Assembly: GCA_963970005.1 (NCBI GenBank)
Contig: CAXAMN010013891.1
Span: 1,189,714 to 1,253,713, forward strand
DNA length: 64,000 nt
DNA from: Durusdinium trenchii
Taxonomy: Eukaryota > Sar > Dinophyceae > Suessiales > Symbiodiniaceae
Direction: 5' to 3'
Both the position numbers and the translations under genes were made by a program. Shown piece by piece: positions 43,768 through 54,504 of this stretch. Numbering within the stretch: position 1 is the first letter of the stretch; each line of letters starts with the position of its first letter. The notes below the pieces were generated by a model. The model ran no database searches. It saw only the letters and a list, made by a program, of their open reading frames with translations, and was not told where the DNA came from.

Positions 43768-43877
43768 CTGTTCTTCCTCTGTAAAGACCTCTCTTCAAGA
43801 ATACTAATTTCATTTGGTATCGAAGTCCAGGTAAAAACCTGGTGAGTCAAATCTTTCATTTGTGTAATCTTTCTTGT

Positions 43878-44262
43878 TTACAATTGGTAGTTTCTTGCCG
43901 CATTCTGTATATATGCCAGTTGTTCAGGCGATTGGTTGAAGCCTTCACCATTTGGACGTATTTTTTCCCAGACAATGTTCAGGGTGGAGTCTATCCATCG
44001 CCTTCGGGGTCGACCTGGTCGACGGTACAGCACTTCAAAAAGCAGCCGCCGTATCTTGCCGAAAGCATACATTTCTCAAAGGATTTGTACGCGGTTGTCT
44101 TAGAATGTGTCCAACTAGAGCGATCCTTCTTTGACCCAGCAGCTCGCTGATCTTTTGAAATGTACAAGTCGGGTTTTGGCGAGTTTGAATTGCAATGTTG
44201 GCTCTTCTAAAAACTTTTTGGTTCGTGTTGGCTCTATTGACAAAAGTCGTTTGCATACCCAA
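43878..44262 (-). pseudogene. LINE C-terminal domain, two frames
   Basis: Frame one (44262-44035) reads ISELLGQRRIALVGHILRQP; frame two (44072-43878) reads EVLYRRPGRPRRRWIDSTL. An L-x-G-H-x-L-R motif followed by G-R-P-R-x-x-W is typical of the region after RT in RTE/CR1-like and other LINEs. One frameshift (about 44240) separates it from the RT and another (about 44060) splits it. Confidence 0.7.
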
Positions 44263-46945
44263 TTTTTCTCAAACCTTTTAAATGAAACGCTTCCAGGCGC
44301 GACATCTGCGCACTTGGGATTTCCAAAGTCTCTAGCCCATAAAGCAGTTTACTTTTGATAACAGAATTGAAAATTTGCAGCCTATTTCGAACGGAGCATT
44401 GAGCATGTCTCCAAAAGATATCCATACTTTTCCAAGTAGCCATTGTGGATGAAATTCTGCTGGAAATCTCACGAGCAACTGAGACTTGTGAGGTCAAAGT
44501 TCCACCAAGGTAGGTAATTTCATCTACGTGCGGCACTAAGGATCCATCTCTGAAGCGAACATGGCTGTTGCCGTTCAGTGATAACACAGCACATTTGTCC
44601 TGGTTGAGTTTTAAGCCATAATAAGAAGACTCAAGTTCAATTGCGTGCAAAAGTTTGTTCATACCTGATGTGTCTTTGGAGACTAGCAGCGTGTCGTCCG
44701 CATACAAGATTTCCGAAAAGTTGATACGGTCTAAACGGCTCAGAATGATATCTCGGTCGATTGCATAATGAATGTCGGAGAATAGAACTGACATCACTAA
44801 AACAAAAAGATATGGGGATAACGGGCATCCTTGTCTAATACCTGCTTGCTGGTCTTTGATGTTGGACGTGTGCTGATCATATTTTACGCAGAAAGTAGGC
44901 TTTTTGTAAAGTGCAGCAATCACATTTCGCAGTTTTTCGGGGATGTTGAGTCTCATCAATGCTTCAAACATGCGTGAATGGCATAGCTTATCAAACGCCT
45001 TCTCCCAATCCAGGAAAAGCATGACAACTCTATCTCCCGTCTGCTCTCCAATGTCTTGTAATCGACGCGCAACAAACAAGGCCTGAGTAGTACTTCTATC
45101 ACGTCTAAAGCCAAACTGTGATTCGGAAATGAAAGGGTCAATATGGTCTGCTAGCCTCTTTCGAACAATAACAGCAAAAAACTTGTATACGGTGTTCAAC
45201 AAACTAATAGGCCTGTAATTTGATATCTGTTCGGTACTACCTTTTTTGAATATGGTCACTACTTGCGCCATTAAATGCTCTTCGTGAATCTGCTCGGTTC
45301 TCCACCAATGGTTTAGCAACCCAAGTAACAGGTCTCGGCTGGTCTGATCCAGAAGCTTAAACAGTTCAGCTCCCGTTTCGTCTGGGCCAGGCGCTTTGTG
45401 CGCTTTGGCCTTTTTGATTACATTATTTAATTCATGCAATTGAATATTGTCTGTAGGGCATGGTACTGGATCTGCGATCACGGCACGGCGAAATGGCTGC
45501 GGCGGCGGTAGCACTGGCTCTTTCCACTGCGCATCAGACAAATATTCTGCTATTGCTTCCGCTCTCCTGCGCGGTCTTACTCTATTCCCATCCTTATCTT
45601 TCAGCTTCGTGAAATTTGGGGTCGATTTCTTTGTCAAATTTTTGATCGCCTTCCATTGGCTGCGTGAGTCAACCGATTCCTTGAGACTTTCAAGAAGGAA
45701 CTTTCGTTTGTCTTTTCGGGCTTCGCGCTTGATTCGACGGGTCAGGTCTTGCACGGTCTGAGAATTGCACTCCGTGTGAGCTGCTTGTCTCTGTTCAATC
45801 AAAGCCCAAGTATGTTGTGAAATATAGCGTCTACGCTGCATAGCTGGAACAAGATTAAAAGCACTGCGGGATGCTTGAGCAATTATGGAAACGAAGTTCT
45901 TCATAGTTAAACCATTGCGATTAAGAGAATTTTGCGTAACATGCCGATTATATATTTGCAACTGAACGCCGTCTGGCTGTCTAAACTTAAGCAAAGGCCG
46001 CTTTCGAGCTTCGGGAATTTTGAGTTTCACCTCAATTCGGGCAACTACCAAATAGTGATCGGAATCAAAACAAAACGCGCTCTGGGAAGCAGCGTCTTTG
46101 ACGCAATTCTTCCAGCGTTGCGGGGCGATGATGAAATCAAGCTGCGCAAATTTTTCGGGAGTCCATGGCGGAGCATGGTCAACCCCTGCCTCTCTAAAGG
46201 TGATTTGGCTGCTAGGCGGCTTCTGGAAGAATGAGTTGGCTACCCAAAGGTCATTGTCAATACAAAATTCAACAAACATCGAGCGATTTTCAAAAGTTGC
46301 ATCGTTCATCTGCTGCAGGTAAGTCAGCCCACGGCCAAAAACATGTGGGCCAATATACCTATGTTCATCTGGAAGCCTGGCATGTAGACGTGCATTGAAA
46401 TCGCCAAGAATGAAGGTGGGGTGTGAAGAAGGGAAATTTTCTAAGCAGATGCGGAGCTTATTGTAAAATACTTCTTTCATAGTTGCGTCACAGCCACTTT
46501 GGGGGGCATATGCGTTGATAATGTGTATATCAGGACCATGAGCATCAAGTGTCAGCGTCATGAGTCTACCGTCAATTTGTTCAAAGTCTCGCAAAGCTGT
46601 GATTGCCACGGGGGATAACAAGAAGCCAACACCGCCGTGTTCAATATCTTCCGGAATTTGTCTGCAGCCTTGGTTCTGCTCTTTCCCTTTTCCTTTCCCT
46701 TTTCCTTCCCGTTTCTGCTGCGCAGTCTGCGCACGTTTATTGCCTGCATCTGTGATACTTGTTGAGTATAGAAACGTGAAACCATTGACTTTCTCCAAAG
46801 AGTTCGGGTTTCTTGTAGTAGGATAATGTGAATATTGAGTTTTTCCATTGCTGAGATAAGATTTTCTTTTTTGGTTAGTGCACTGTCGCCTTTCAAACCT
46901 CGACAGTTGATTGTCCCCACTTTGAAGGGCGCATTGTAGTTCCAC
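44234..46945 (-). pseudogene. LINE endonuclease (C-terminal part) and reverse transcriptase
   Basis: 903-codon frame, of which about residues 50-903 are LINE protein. EEP endonuclease: IHIINAYAPQSG, FILGDFNARL (catalytic D/N) and SDHYLVVARI (catalytic D-H). RT: KAPGPDETGAELF, NYRPISLLNTVYK, FGFRRDRSTTQ, FLDWEKAFDKL (first catalytic Asp), AGIRQGCPLSPYLF and YADDTLLV at 44681-44704. The first residues before about 46800 are in a shifted frame, because the endonuclease N-terminus is in the neighbouring frame. The enzyme would nick target DNA and copy element RNA there. Not obviously RTE or L1; family placement needs a tree. Confidence 0.9.
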
Positions 46946-47321
46946 GCGCTCAATGTAGGGTTCTGCGGGTGATTGGGTGCACCCAGCTCAGTCTGATCTG
47001 TCTGGCGCTTGTTTTGTAGTTTGTTTTGTATAGATTGATACTTACGGAATCTTGTGAGACGCTCTTCAATTTTGAATTTGATAAGCTTGTTTTTCAGCAC
47101 TGGTTGGTTGCTAGGGGTTTCCTGAGCCAGTTTTGGTAAGCCCACCGGCCTGGCCACACCAAAGTGGGCAGACAGCGCGTGTTTATTGTAGAACCGGTAA
47201 TTTTGTCGACTTATTCGCCGTTTTTGCGTTCGATTCCGCTTTCGTCTGACAATGGCTTCTATAGAATGAATTCCTCTTTTATGAGAGCAACGTTTTTCTG
47301 CGTGCGCTGTCTTTGTGAGGT
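46790..47321 (-). pseudogene. LINE 5' part and endonuclease N-terminus
   Basis: Basic, Asn/Gln-rich leader followed by FKVGTINCRGLKG and IHIILLQETRT, the first two EEP motifs (N and catalytic E). The open frame runs on to 46558 and starts at 47352 in copia B sequence, so neither end is real. No in-frame ATG lies between the insertion junction and the endonuclease, so the LINE may be 5'-truncated or use another start. The frame changes at about 46800, just after LLQETRT. Confidence 0.75.
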
Positions 47322-47327
47322 CTTTTC
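47322..47327 (-). repeat. LINE target-site duplication, 5' copy (GAAAAG on minus strand)
   Basis: Six-base match to 43544-43549 at the copia B/LINE junction. Confidence 0.85.
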
Positions 47328-48344
47328 GTCTATTACAAGCAGGATGGGACATGGCTTAACATGTTCAAACCAACGCTTCATGACAAAATTTGGATCTCGA
47401 ACTTCACACAGGATCGCACGCAAGAATTCTGCATGTTCGTATCCTAGTGACGCGGCTGCTGCCTCTACTGCTGATGAACTACGTACGACTCTCTTACACG
47501 CTGTGCTACACCATTCAATAGGAGCTACAGCGTTCATTTCGTGCTGTACACGAGGATTGGCCAACATCAAGAAAATGCCAAGTTGCGACTTTCCTCTTGG
47601 CATGGCAGCCAATGCTCCGTCTGTTGCGACGATCACCATGATCTCCTTCAGAGAACACCCGAGGCCGCGAACAGTGAACGAAGTTTCTTGTTTGGCTTTC
47701 AGCACGGTGTTGTTCCCCAACCTGAGAGTACTTCCCGTTGCATCAACAAGGTTTTGTTGAAGGAAAGAGACCGCAAATGATAAATCCGGTCTTCCTTGTT
47801 TCGCAAGCCAACCTAGTTGTCCAACCAATGCTCGCAACTGTGAGGATTGCTGTTGATTGACCGCTTCGTCATCTTTCATAGAACTGTCAAATTGGATCTC
47901 TGTCAAAGCAGTGCAGTATTGATTCATGTCTATGGTCACGGAATGTCGATCTTCACTTTGACGCATGACGCGTCCAAGGATTTTGCCTCCTTCTTTCAAA
48001 TCGGTCCAGCTTCCAAATTTGAGTTCCTTCTGCAACTTCTCCCAGTCAGCCTCCACTTCGGAACTTCCAGCCAACAAGGCATCGTCCACATGCAGAGTGA
48101 TGAGGCCGATCAACACACCTTGGTCATTGTGCTTCATAAACAAACATGGAATAAGCTTGGATTCTTTGAACCCCAGGTTGACCAACGTCTCCCGGAACCG
48201 AAGATACCACAATCGTGGGCTTTCACTCAGTCCAAAAATTCCCTTTGTTGCTTCAAAGACGTCATGTCGGTTTCCAGCTCCCAAACGCCAACCCATGTAG
48301 TCAAGCACTTCTTGTGGACAACCGGAAGGTACCTGCACATACAA
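47328..48344 (-). pseudogene. Copia B RT (palm and thumb) and proximal RNase H
   Basis: Starts with YVQVPSGCPQEVL and contains KGIFGLSESPRLWY (the KALYG-like box), LHVDDALLAG (YVDD equivalent, about 48065-48095), then VGQLGWLAKQGRPDLSF and RNase H motifs VATDGALAA, VRSSSAVEAAAASLGYEHAE and LLVIDEK. RNase H breaks at the LINE junction. The upstream frame (48576-48301) joins by a one-base frameshift at about 48348. Confidence 0.85.
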
Positions 48345-48576
48345 AGGATCTGTTCTTGGGAGCTAATCCTTGCAAAAAGGCTGCAGTCACATCTGCAACG
48401 TTGATTTGCCAACCCAACGTTGTCGCTATGCAAATCAACAAGGAGTGAGCAAGGGAAAGAGCAGTTGGACTTGCTGCTTCATATTTCCCCAAATCAGGGT
48501 CCTTGTGTCCTCCAACACAAAGTCTTCCTTTGGGTTCAAAACCAAGCTGTAGTTGTTTCTTATTTACGATGACCAT
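48345..48576 (-). pseudogene. Copia B RT, N-terminal part
   Basis: MVIVNKKQ, GRLCVGGHKDPDLGKYEAAS and VADVTAAFLQGLAP are copia RT fingers and the first catalytic Asp box. In the same frame upstream lies the piece ending at 48592, separated by a single in-frame stop (48592-48594), so a point mutation rather than an indel broke it there. Confidence 0.8.
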
Positions 48577-48591
48577 GCGCGATCTGATGAT

Positions 48592-49299
48592 TCACTCTTT
48601 AGGAACTAACTGGCCTACCGGCACCGGTCGAATAGCTTCGTGCTCAAAATGGATGGAAAACGCTTTGATCAAGGAAGGAATGGTGAGCTGCACCTCTGAC
48701 AGCGTCACGTCTCGAATGTATATGTCATTCCGAGCACCTGGTTGAGGACCATTGGAGTGCCCCCTTTCCAATTCACACTGCTTCAAAATTTTGGCTTTCA
48801 AATCATCATCTAACCCTTTCTCCAGTTGATGGAGTCGATCATCCCTCAAACATTGCTCATGTGCCAAACGATCGGTCTCAACATTCACATGTGCTTGGCT
48901 CAAGGTCACCTCGAAGGTCCAACAGGCTTGTGACCAGGATGGAGCCCAGGATATGACTCCAGCTTCAAACACTTCGAAGTCTGATTCAGCTGGCATGTGT
49001 CCTGCCATGATGTCCTTCTTGGTCACCCTTTTCACCGACCCCTTCACTTCAGGATCTGCCAAGTCTCTCTTGCGCTCAATCTTCAGAAGGTCCATTCCTT
49101 CTGGCAGAAACATTGCCGCATCTCGAAGAGCATCTTCCAGCCTGGCACGGGACAAGGTTGAGTCGAGACCAGCCGGCTGTTGCAAGCGGGCATGAATGTC
49201 ATCCCAAACTTCAGGTCCAGTGCCTCTATCGAAGTACTCTACTTTATGTTTCACTCTGGCATCTTCAAGACTTTCAAGACTTGACGGAACGGTTTGCAT
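48592..49299 (-). pseudogene. Copia B linker between integrase and RT
   Basis: 235 codons of charged sequence (KKDIMAGHMPAESDFEVF, RLAHEQCLRDDRLHQLEKGL) with no enzymatic motif. It occupies the variable acidic/helical spacer that precedes RT in copia polyproteins. The frame also runs upstream to about 49385, where a small indel shifts it relative to the integrase piece. Confidence 0.6.
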
Positions 49300-49384
49300 C
49301 TTTGATCCGGTGGCAGCAGACGCTGCCTCAGTTGTTACCTGTGGTTTCTCTGGGTACGGTTGACTGTCTACTACGGGCTTATGC

Positions 49385-50308
49385 TTACTCGTCCGAAAGC
49401 TCCAACATCCGCATCACCTCCGGTGTTTGTTGGTCCACAGGCAAGTTGTGAGAAGGGACTACTGGGATTACCTCTGGCGTATCATCGGGCTTCCCTACTC
49501 CTATGTCTTGGGGAGGATCTACCACAATTGCGCTTGTCGAAGGATGTGCATGAGTTTCATCTTGCGTCACTACCGGAGACAAGTCATTGATTTGTTCATG
49601 CTGCATGCCGGAATCGGAACTTGCATTGGGCAACCTTACCGCTGGCAAGACGGCTTTACTCGATGCTATGTCTTCCGGCGACTGGGGCTGCTCCGCCACA
49701 AGATCTTCATATCCGGATGGTCTCCGGGCCCCCGTGAGCTCTTGTTGCATTTCTTCGAGAACATCGCATAGGTATTTGGTGTCTAGCGTCTCTTCCGGTG
49801 TTGCCAAACGAACATTTTCCAAAGCGACCCGAACGATGCTACCTTTACACCTGACCCAAATCTTATCTACTCCTTCAGTTGCTGCTACGATGGCCGGTCC
49901 ATGCTGGCCTGTTGCACTGTCCTGCAACCGCCGATGTTGCCCCGGCGGCTTGTGGAAGTAGACCTGAGTACCTGGAGTCAGGGCGAGCAAACGAGGCGGT
50001 CTCGATCGTGCATTGAGTGCCACACGAAGGCGCTCATGAGAATCTAACCAATGAAAGGCCGAAATAGCAGCACATCGGAGTTGTTCTATGCGGTTCAACT
50101 CTTCGTCATGGCTCAAACAATGATTGGTGCTCATGCGCACCTCTCCATCCGCGATTTGCTGCACAAGCGAGGAAGGGACGGTAATGTCCCGGCCCTGAAC
50201 CACCTGCAATGGCGATTTTCCGCACTTACGCAACAAACGGTTCTTGGCTTGACAACAAAAAGGCAAGAGCAATCCGAAGTTCCTTCTCACTCGAAATGCT
50301 AAGTTCAT
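49385..50308 (-). pseudogene. Copia B integrase C-terminal domain and linker
   Basis: From about 50265: AKNRLLRKCGKSPLQVVQGR, then GTQVYFHKPPGQHRR and a following IVRVALENVRLAT, an SH3-like integrase C-terminal domain. A Pro/Ser/Asp-rich linker follows. The first residues (50308-50270) belong to a shifted frame. Confidence 0.75.
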
Positions 50309-51008
50309 GAATGACCCTGAGCAACATCAGTTTCAGAATAGCCCCATGCCGTTCACTTAAACCTGCTTTGAATTTGGCTGCAATCGGAATGACGGACAAA
50401 TGAATATCATATAGTCGACACAATGTTTCAAAATGGCCTCGAAACTCAGTACCACCGTCCACAAGCAGACGTTCCATGGGACCATGGCTCAGGATCCACC
50501 GCTCGAACAAAAGTTCAGCACTGGTGCTGCTGCTTGGATTCTTGGACACAATGGCGTACTGCAGAGTACAAAATCCATCCAACAAATTTGTCACGTTCCA
50601 TCTCTGTCCGTTGCAGTCTAATACAAAGAAACTGTCGGCTACACACTGCTCATTAAAACGGCCTGGTGCCTTTGATGACGATTGAGAGGCGGATCTTGGT
50701 CCCGCTATGCGTTCGCAAATGCTGCACTTCAAGTTCTTGGCCCCTTCAATGATGCTCTTGTGTGCGCCATTGATCTGCAGCATGCGAGCCAGTCGTTCAT
50801 TGCTCGGATGTCCAAAATGACCATGCAACTTAGCGATCTGATTCCGAACGTCTCGAGGCAAACGCAAGGATGGTCCTACAAACTTGACATACCCATATCT
50901 GGATCCTATCCCCCCAAAATCACCCTTTCTCTGATCTTCTTCTTGCAATCTTTTGAACTCCTTTCTGATAGCCGCTTCACTCAAATGGTCGGCGTCTCCT
51001 ACAAGCAT
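50226..51008 (-). pseudogene. Copia B integrase zinc-binding and catalytic core
   Basis: HGHFGHPSNERLARML and LKCSIC form the H-H-C-C zinc site. The catalytic core shows CVADSFFVLD (first Asp), RLLVDGGTEFRG (second Asp) and GLSERHGAILK (Glu). It would join cDNA ends to target DNA. The frame breaks near 50265, and the upstream module joins through another frameshift near 51040. Confidence 0.85.
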
Positions 51009-51665
51009 GTCCTCCGGTGGTTCAACTTCAACGGCACATGCAGGTGGCTATCACACGGCTCATCAAACGGTTCTTGCTGATGACTCAAGAGAAAAGAACG
51101 TTGATGGTGATGCAAACATTGGTCACATGACGTTTCAAGACAATAACCACAGGTCACATTTGACTGGTTCTTTGCACATGTCTGACAACTGTTGGATGGT
51201 TGCCACCCTTCATCGGATTCGGACACCCAGAAAGCCGCACGTGACGATTGCACAGGTGTGGCTAAAAGGGTAGCCTCTGCAGCATCCATGATGTGCTGTG
51301 AAAAAGCTGCTGTCCACAACCCTGCCACTAAAGACCGATTGACCCACCGACCGTCTATCCAAGTACCCCCTTCAATCACCTGATGATCTTCAGTTCGGTG
51401 GGCGCATCGAGCGTTCTGTTCTAAAAACCAAGCGAAAGTAGCTGAATTGGCGTCAAGCACTGTCCGCTTCCGCATGGGCTTCTGGTTTTCCGGGTCTCGA
51501 AGCTCAAATTGACACTGATCCACTATGGCACGATGAAGGTGAGGTCTCTCCGCCATGACCTTTAGTTCAAGAGCTTTACTTAACCAGGGCTGTTCTGTGA
51601 GACACAGTTTACCTCGACTAGTCTGGAGATCCCAAACCTTACGAGTGAACTCCCACAGATGAAAC
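50999..51665 (-). pseudogene. Copia B N-terminal accessory module
   Basis: Reading continues upstream of the nominal ATG at 51556: about 51560-51660 gives FTRKVWDL, GKLCLTEQP and W-S-K. Then come IVDQCQFELRDPENQKPMRK, CAHRTEDHQVIEGGTW and LVAGLWTAAF, and a Cys-rich cluster (CQTCAKNQSNVTCGYCLETS). The order E-x-P, D-x-C-x-F/Y-x-L, K/R-x-T, C-x2-H, then a closing helix, parallels domain 1 of the giant polyprotein. Here it sits before the integrase. Function unknown. Confidence 0.5.
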
Positions 51666-51670
51666 TTTTT

Positions 51671-51930
51671 TTTGCACGATTGGAGGCGCTATGTGTGCAG
51701 GTTATGCACAAGTCACCTTGGTCGAGTTAAGATAAGGTTACTTCACAGGTTGCAAGCCAGGAGGCCACCAAACAAGCCACCAAACAAACCCAAAACAAGA
51801 ACAAACACCACACAAAAAACACCCAAAACCCGCAAGAAGGCAACCTGTTGTGTAACCTCAGAGGCACTGTGAGCCATAGAGCAAAAACGGTGAAACAGGG
51901 TGAGACAGGGGCATTGAATTCCGCAACACT
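51671..51930 (+). repeat. Diverged copy of the core-repeat family
   Basis: Begins TTTTTTTGCACGATTGGAGGCGC like the TTTTTTTGCACGAGTACGGACGC core elsewhere, and near 51898 has AGGGTGAGACAGGGGCATTGAA, like the GGTGAGACAGACGAGTGAAA of the full copies. The middle is low-complexity AAACAAGCCACC repeats. Confidence 0.6.
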
Positions 51931-52352
51931 CAGTACGTCTTGTCCCTCGACAAATCAAGGCCCATCATTGCGTCTTGGTGTATTCACGTGCCATAAAATA
52001 GGCTCTCGTAGCCGTCGAGCGCAGTACAGTTCATGACAGGCAGAAAGCAAGCTTACAATTTGCCTTACAATTAGGCTTACTGCTCATCCCGAGCCATTGG
52101 CAGGCTCATGCACGTGAGACGGCAGGCTCATGAAGACAACATTGGGCATGTTGGACTCACCAGACGGCTGAACTCCCGGATGAAACGACATCAAACGTTT
52201 CCACATGACACACGTCCTGGTCATTTGCAGCCTGCAAGCAGTTCCAAGGACCGCATGGAGGTGTGATCACTACCAAATCAGGATCTAAGGTTACAATCTG
52301 TTTCAAAACCCGTTCTTGTTCTTGACGCATTCAAGGTCGGTGCCGCACAACA
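51931..52352. other. No gene recognised
   Basis: Short duplicated phrase GGCAGGCTCATG at about 52100-52130; otherwise anonymous. Confidence 0.5.
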
Positions 52353-53173
52353 TTTTTTTGCACGAGTACGGACGCCGTGTGGGCGGTGTGCCCAGGTCAT
52401 CATGAGAAGGAGTGGAAACACGTCAGAAAGATGGGAAAACATCACACCGGCAGAACAACCCAAACAACAAACCAAAACACAGGACCCACCAAACCAAACA
52501 ACGAAAAAGGGGGGCCAAAATTCCCATCAGATTTGACTGTGTTCCCTCTGTACTAGGGTGAGACAGACGAGTGAAAAGACTACTATCTGACTAAGGGCCT
52601 GAATTCAAGAGTGAAAAAGACTGTCGAGCTCACTTGTGCGAAAAGGAGTTGGTAGCGAAGCCGTGGCTTCGCGCAGACATTCGAGTGTCCGCAGGTCACT
52701 GCATCAACGAATCATTCGGTGTAGCAACAACAAAAGTCGGCGCTCATGGAGTTGCCAGCGCAATTGCTTCGAAGCCTAAAGACAGCAATGGTGTCGCAAT
52801 GCAGGTCAAGCCATGGAAAACCTCATCCGCCACTGCAAACCATACACGCAAGCAGCAGGAGAAGAGGGGCAAATCGTGAGTCAGGCGGTGGAGGCATAGC
52901 GAAACATTGATCGGCTGGCAAAGGGAAGTGATAACCCTCCCGCAAGGAAGGCCATCAGTACCGTTCTGGCTTGGGGGTGAATCATCCGTGAAGGAGTGCC
53001 TTTCGAGGACACAATCATGCGGCGCGCAAGGCCCGGGTGAAACAGGTGAAACTAAAGATCGTCCTAGCATGGTCTATTGCCATCTTTGTAAGAAGGCTAA
53101 GGTCCGGCAGCCTCAATGACAAACTAAGGTTGTCCTTGGGCGCCCACCATCACCTTTCTCCACCACCCGCCTA
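52353..53173 (+). repeat. R repeat, copy 1 (about 821 bp)
   Basis: Collinear with 61593-62440. Shared anchors in order: GCACGAGTNCGGACGCC (52360), CTCTGTACTANGGTGAGACA (52546), GGGCCTGAATTCA (52595), CATTCGAGTG (about 52679), CCATGGAAAACC, GCAAGGCCCGGGTGAAA (53026), CCTAGCATGGTCT and ACTAAGGTTGTCCTTGGGCG (53124), ending CCACCACCCGCCT. Confidence 0.9.
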
Positions 53174-53660
53174 GGTCGGTGCACAACAAATCAGCCGGTT
53201 CAAAGGCGGTCCATGCCTGGGAGTGAATCGCTTGCAGTGACACCGAGGTGCCAAACACTTCAAGTGGAAGGTCATGGTTTGGCTCCTCCGCATTCGCCAG
53301 GCTTGCATGGACAGCCGGGTGCCATGGAAACGGAATCCTCGTTGGTTGGCCAACCTCTTTTGCGACCGAGACGCCGCGATCTGGGGCATCTGGGGTCATG
53401 TCAAGAGCCTTCAAAGCCCAAAGGGACCAGTGATGTTCCGTTGAGTTTTCCTGCCGGCAAGCTTTCCAAAGGGGCCACATTCAGCGGCTGAAGCGTGGTA
53501 TCGCCCATGCGCTGCATGGCCAAGCCCTTTTGAAACACGCCAAAGCATAATCCTAAGCGGAAATTTTGTGTTCTTGTGCGTGATCAACCGCTGATGCAGG
53601 ACCCATGATGTGTTCATGGGATGTTTAGCGTCACTAAACAGGTGTCCGCCGAGTGCCGGG
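53174..53660. other. No intact gene
   Basis: The minus-strand frame 53124-53480 is Trp/Pro-rich and looks like repeat-derived sequence; no motif. Confidence 0.45.
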
Positions 53661-53681
53661 GTAAGAGCCTTAGCTCTTGTC

Positions 53682-53733
53682 TTTTTTTCCACGAGTACGG
53701 ACGCCGTGTGGGCGATGTGCCCAGGTCATCGAA
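53682..53733 (-). mobile_element. 52-bp retroposon-like insertion with 20-bp target duplications
   Basis: TAAGAGCCTTAGCTCTTGTC occurs at 53662-53681 and again, perfectly, at 53734-53753. Between them lie 52 bp that on the minus strand read TTCGATGACCTGGGCACATC and onward, ending GTACTCGTGG plus A7. An A-tail with long target duplications is the signature of LINE-mobilised (SINE-like) insertion. The body matches the start of the R repeats and the 51671 copy. Confidence 0.85.
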
Positions 53734-53883
53734 TAAGAGCCTTAGCTCTTGTCCAGGGTGTTAGGGTTCCGATATCCCAAGCCACGCCGATGTGGTCATG
53801 TCATGTAAAAGCTGGGGGCCTGCCTACCCGGCTCTTCAGAGGGCTCAGAGTGTAACTAGCAAGCGGTGTACATAGTGAGCGCC

Positions 53884-54163
53884 ATGCCCGCCTATGGCTT
53901 GCAAGGCAGCAAAGAAACATCACTCGCACTGCCTCTTACACTCATCACCCTGGCGGGCGATGAAATTGACATTGAGATCTTCCTTAAGAGCGCGACAAGC
54001 TCCACGATTTTGAGAATGCAGTGCTGGAGCAGCTCCCGTATTTGGGAGCTGGCAGTACCTTTGGGTGCGAACTGCAATTTGTCAAACCGGATTCCCACGA
54101 GATCCTTGTGTAGGACAGAAGTTTTATGTGGCCCAGTGTTTTGTGGAAGCAGTGCAGAAAGGA
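53884..54163 (+). pseudogene. N-terminal fragment of an LRR (BspA-like) family protein
   Basis: Two frames carry the signal. ALPLTLITLAGDEIDIEIFL is followed, after a one-base shift near 53990, by NAVLEQLPYLGAGSTFGCEL and QFVKPDSHEILV. The same layout (L-A-G-x-E, then L-E-x-x-x-L-S/P-x-L, then F-G-C-x) forms the N-terminus of the LRR ORF at 60953. No LRRs follow; the copy stops at the spliced-leader relic. Confidence 0.6.
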
Positions 54164-54164
54164 C

Positions 54165-54184
54165 CCGTAGCCATTTGGCTCAAG
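54165..54184 (+). other. Dinoflagellate spliced-leader relic
   Basis: CCGTAGCCATTTGGCTCAAG equals the conserved dinoflagellate trans-spliced leader CCGTAGCCATTTTGGCTCAA(G) with one T missing from the TTTT run. A chance match of this length in 64 kb is very unlikely. Such genomic relics mark the 5' end of a trans-spliced mRNA that was reverse-transcribed and reinserted. A helicase ORF in the same orientation begins about 320-510 nt downstream. Confidence 0.85.
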
Positions 54185-54504
54185 GCAGGAGGATCAAGGA
54201 ACTCTCTTAAAGAGAAGAGACTTCCTCTGTAGTTAGCTTGAACCCTCGGGTAGTGCGCTGCTCCTTTTGGTTTTTCTTTGTTGGTCCTTCCCTTACGGTA
54301 TCCCGTGATATCGTTCGGGTTCTTGCCGCAGTCACCTTCCCTCACGGTATCCCGTGATATCGTTTGGATTCGTGGCCTGAGCCTTTTGGGTTCGTCCTTG
54401 TCTTAATTCGATGTTGGATAAGGAAGCCTGTTGTCTTATTGCGCAAGCCATCTATGATGACTTAGTGTTGTCCTTTTGCGACCAAGGACTTCTTAAAAGC
54501 CATC
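54185..54504 (+). other. Leader region between spliced-leader relic and helicase
   Basis: Contains a duplicated string, TACGGTATCCCGTGATATCGT at about 54294 and CACGGTATCCCGTGATATCGT at about 54345. The second includes the small hairpin TCACGG-tatc-CCGTGA. No ORF with a motif. Confidence 0.6.

Larger units (their letters stand above)
43550..47321 (-). mobile_element. Non-LTR retrotransposon (LINE) nested in copia B
   Basis: 3,772 bp on the minus strand, same orientation as its host. Encodes an apurinic-type endonuclease (EEP) and an RT, then a C-terminal GRPRRRW domain. The 3' end on the minus strand is GAAAGAAAGAAAAAAA, an A-rich tail, followed by the 6-bp duplication GAAAAG also present at the 5' junction. 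At least three frameshifts inactivate it. A 10-N assembly gap lies within. Confidence 0.9.
43262..51665 (-). mobile_element. Decayed Ty1/copia-type element (copia B), interrupted by a LINE
   Basis: Read on the minus strand from 51665 to 43262: an accessory module, integrase, linkers, RT and RNase H. The RNase H is split at 47327/43544 by the LINE. At least five frameshifts and one in-frame stop break the polyprotein. No LTRs were found; the 5' side abuts a T-run and a diverged copy of the core repeat (51671), and the 3' side ends near a dispersed repeat. The element is therefore truncated. Confidence 0.85.

Noticed and set aside
48890-48903. CTTGGCTCAAGG as a second spliced-leader relic
   Set aside because: Only ten bases match and it lies within copia B linker coding sequence; chance is likely.
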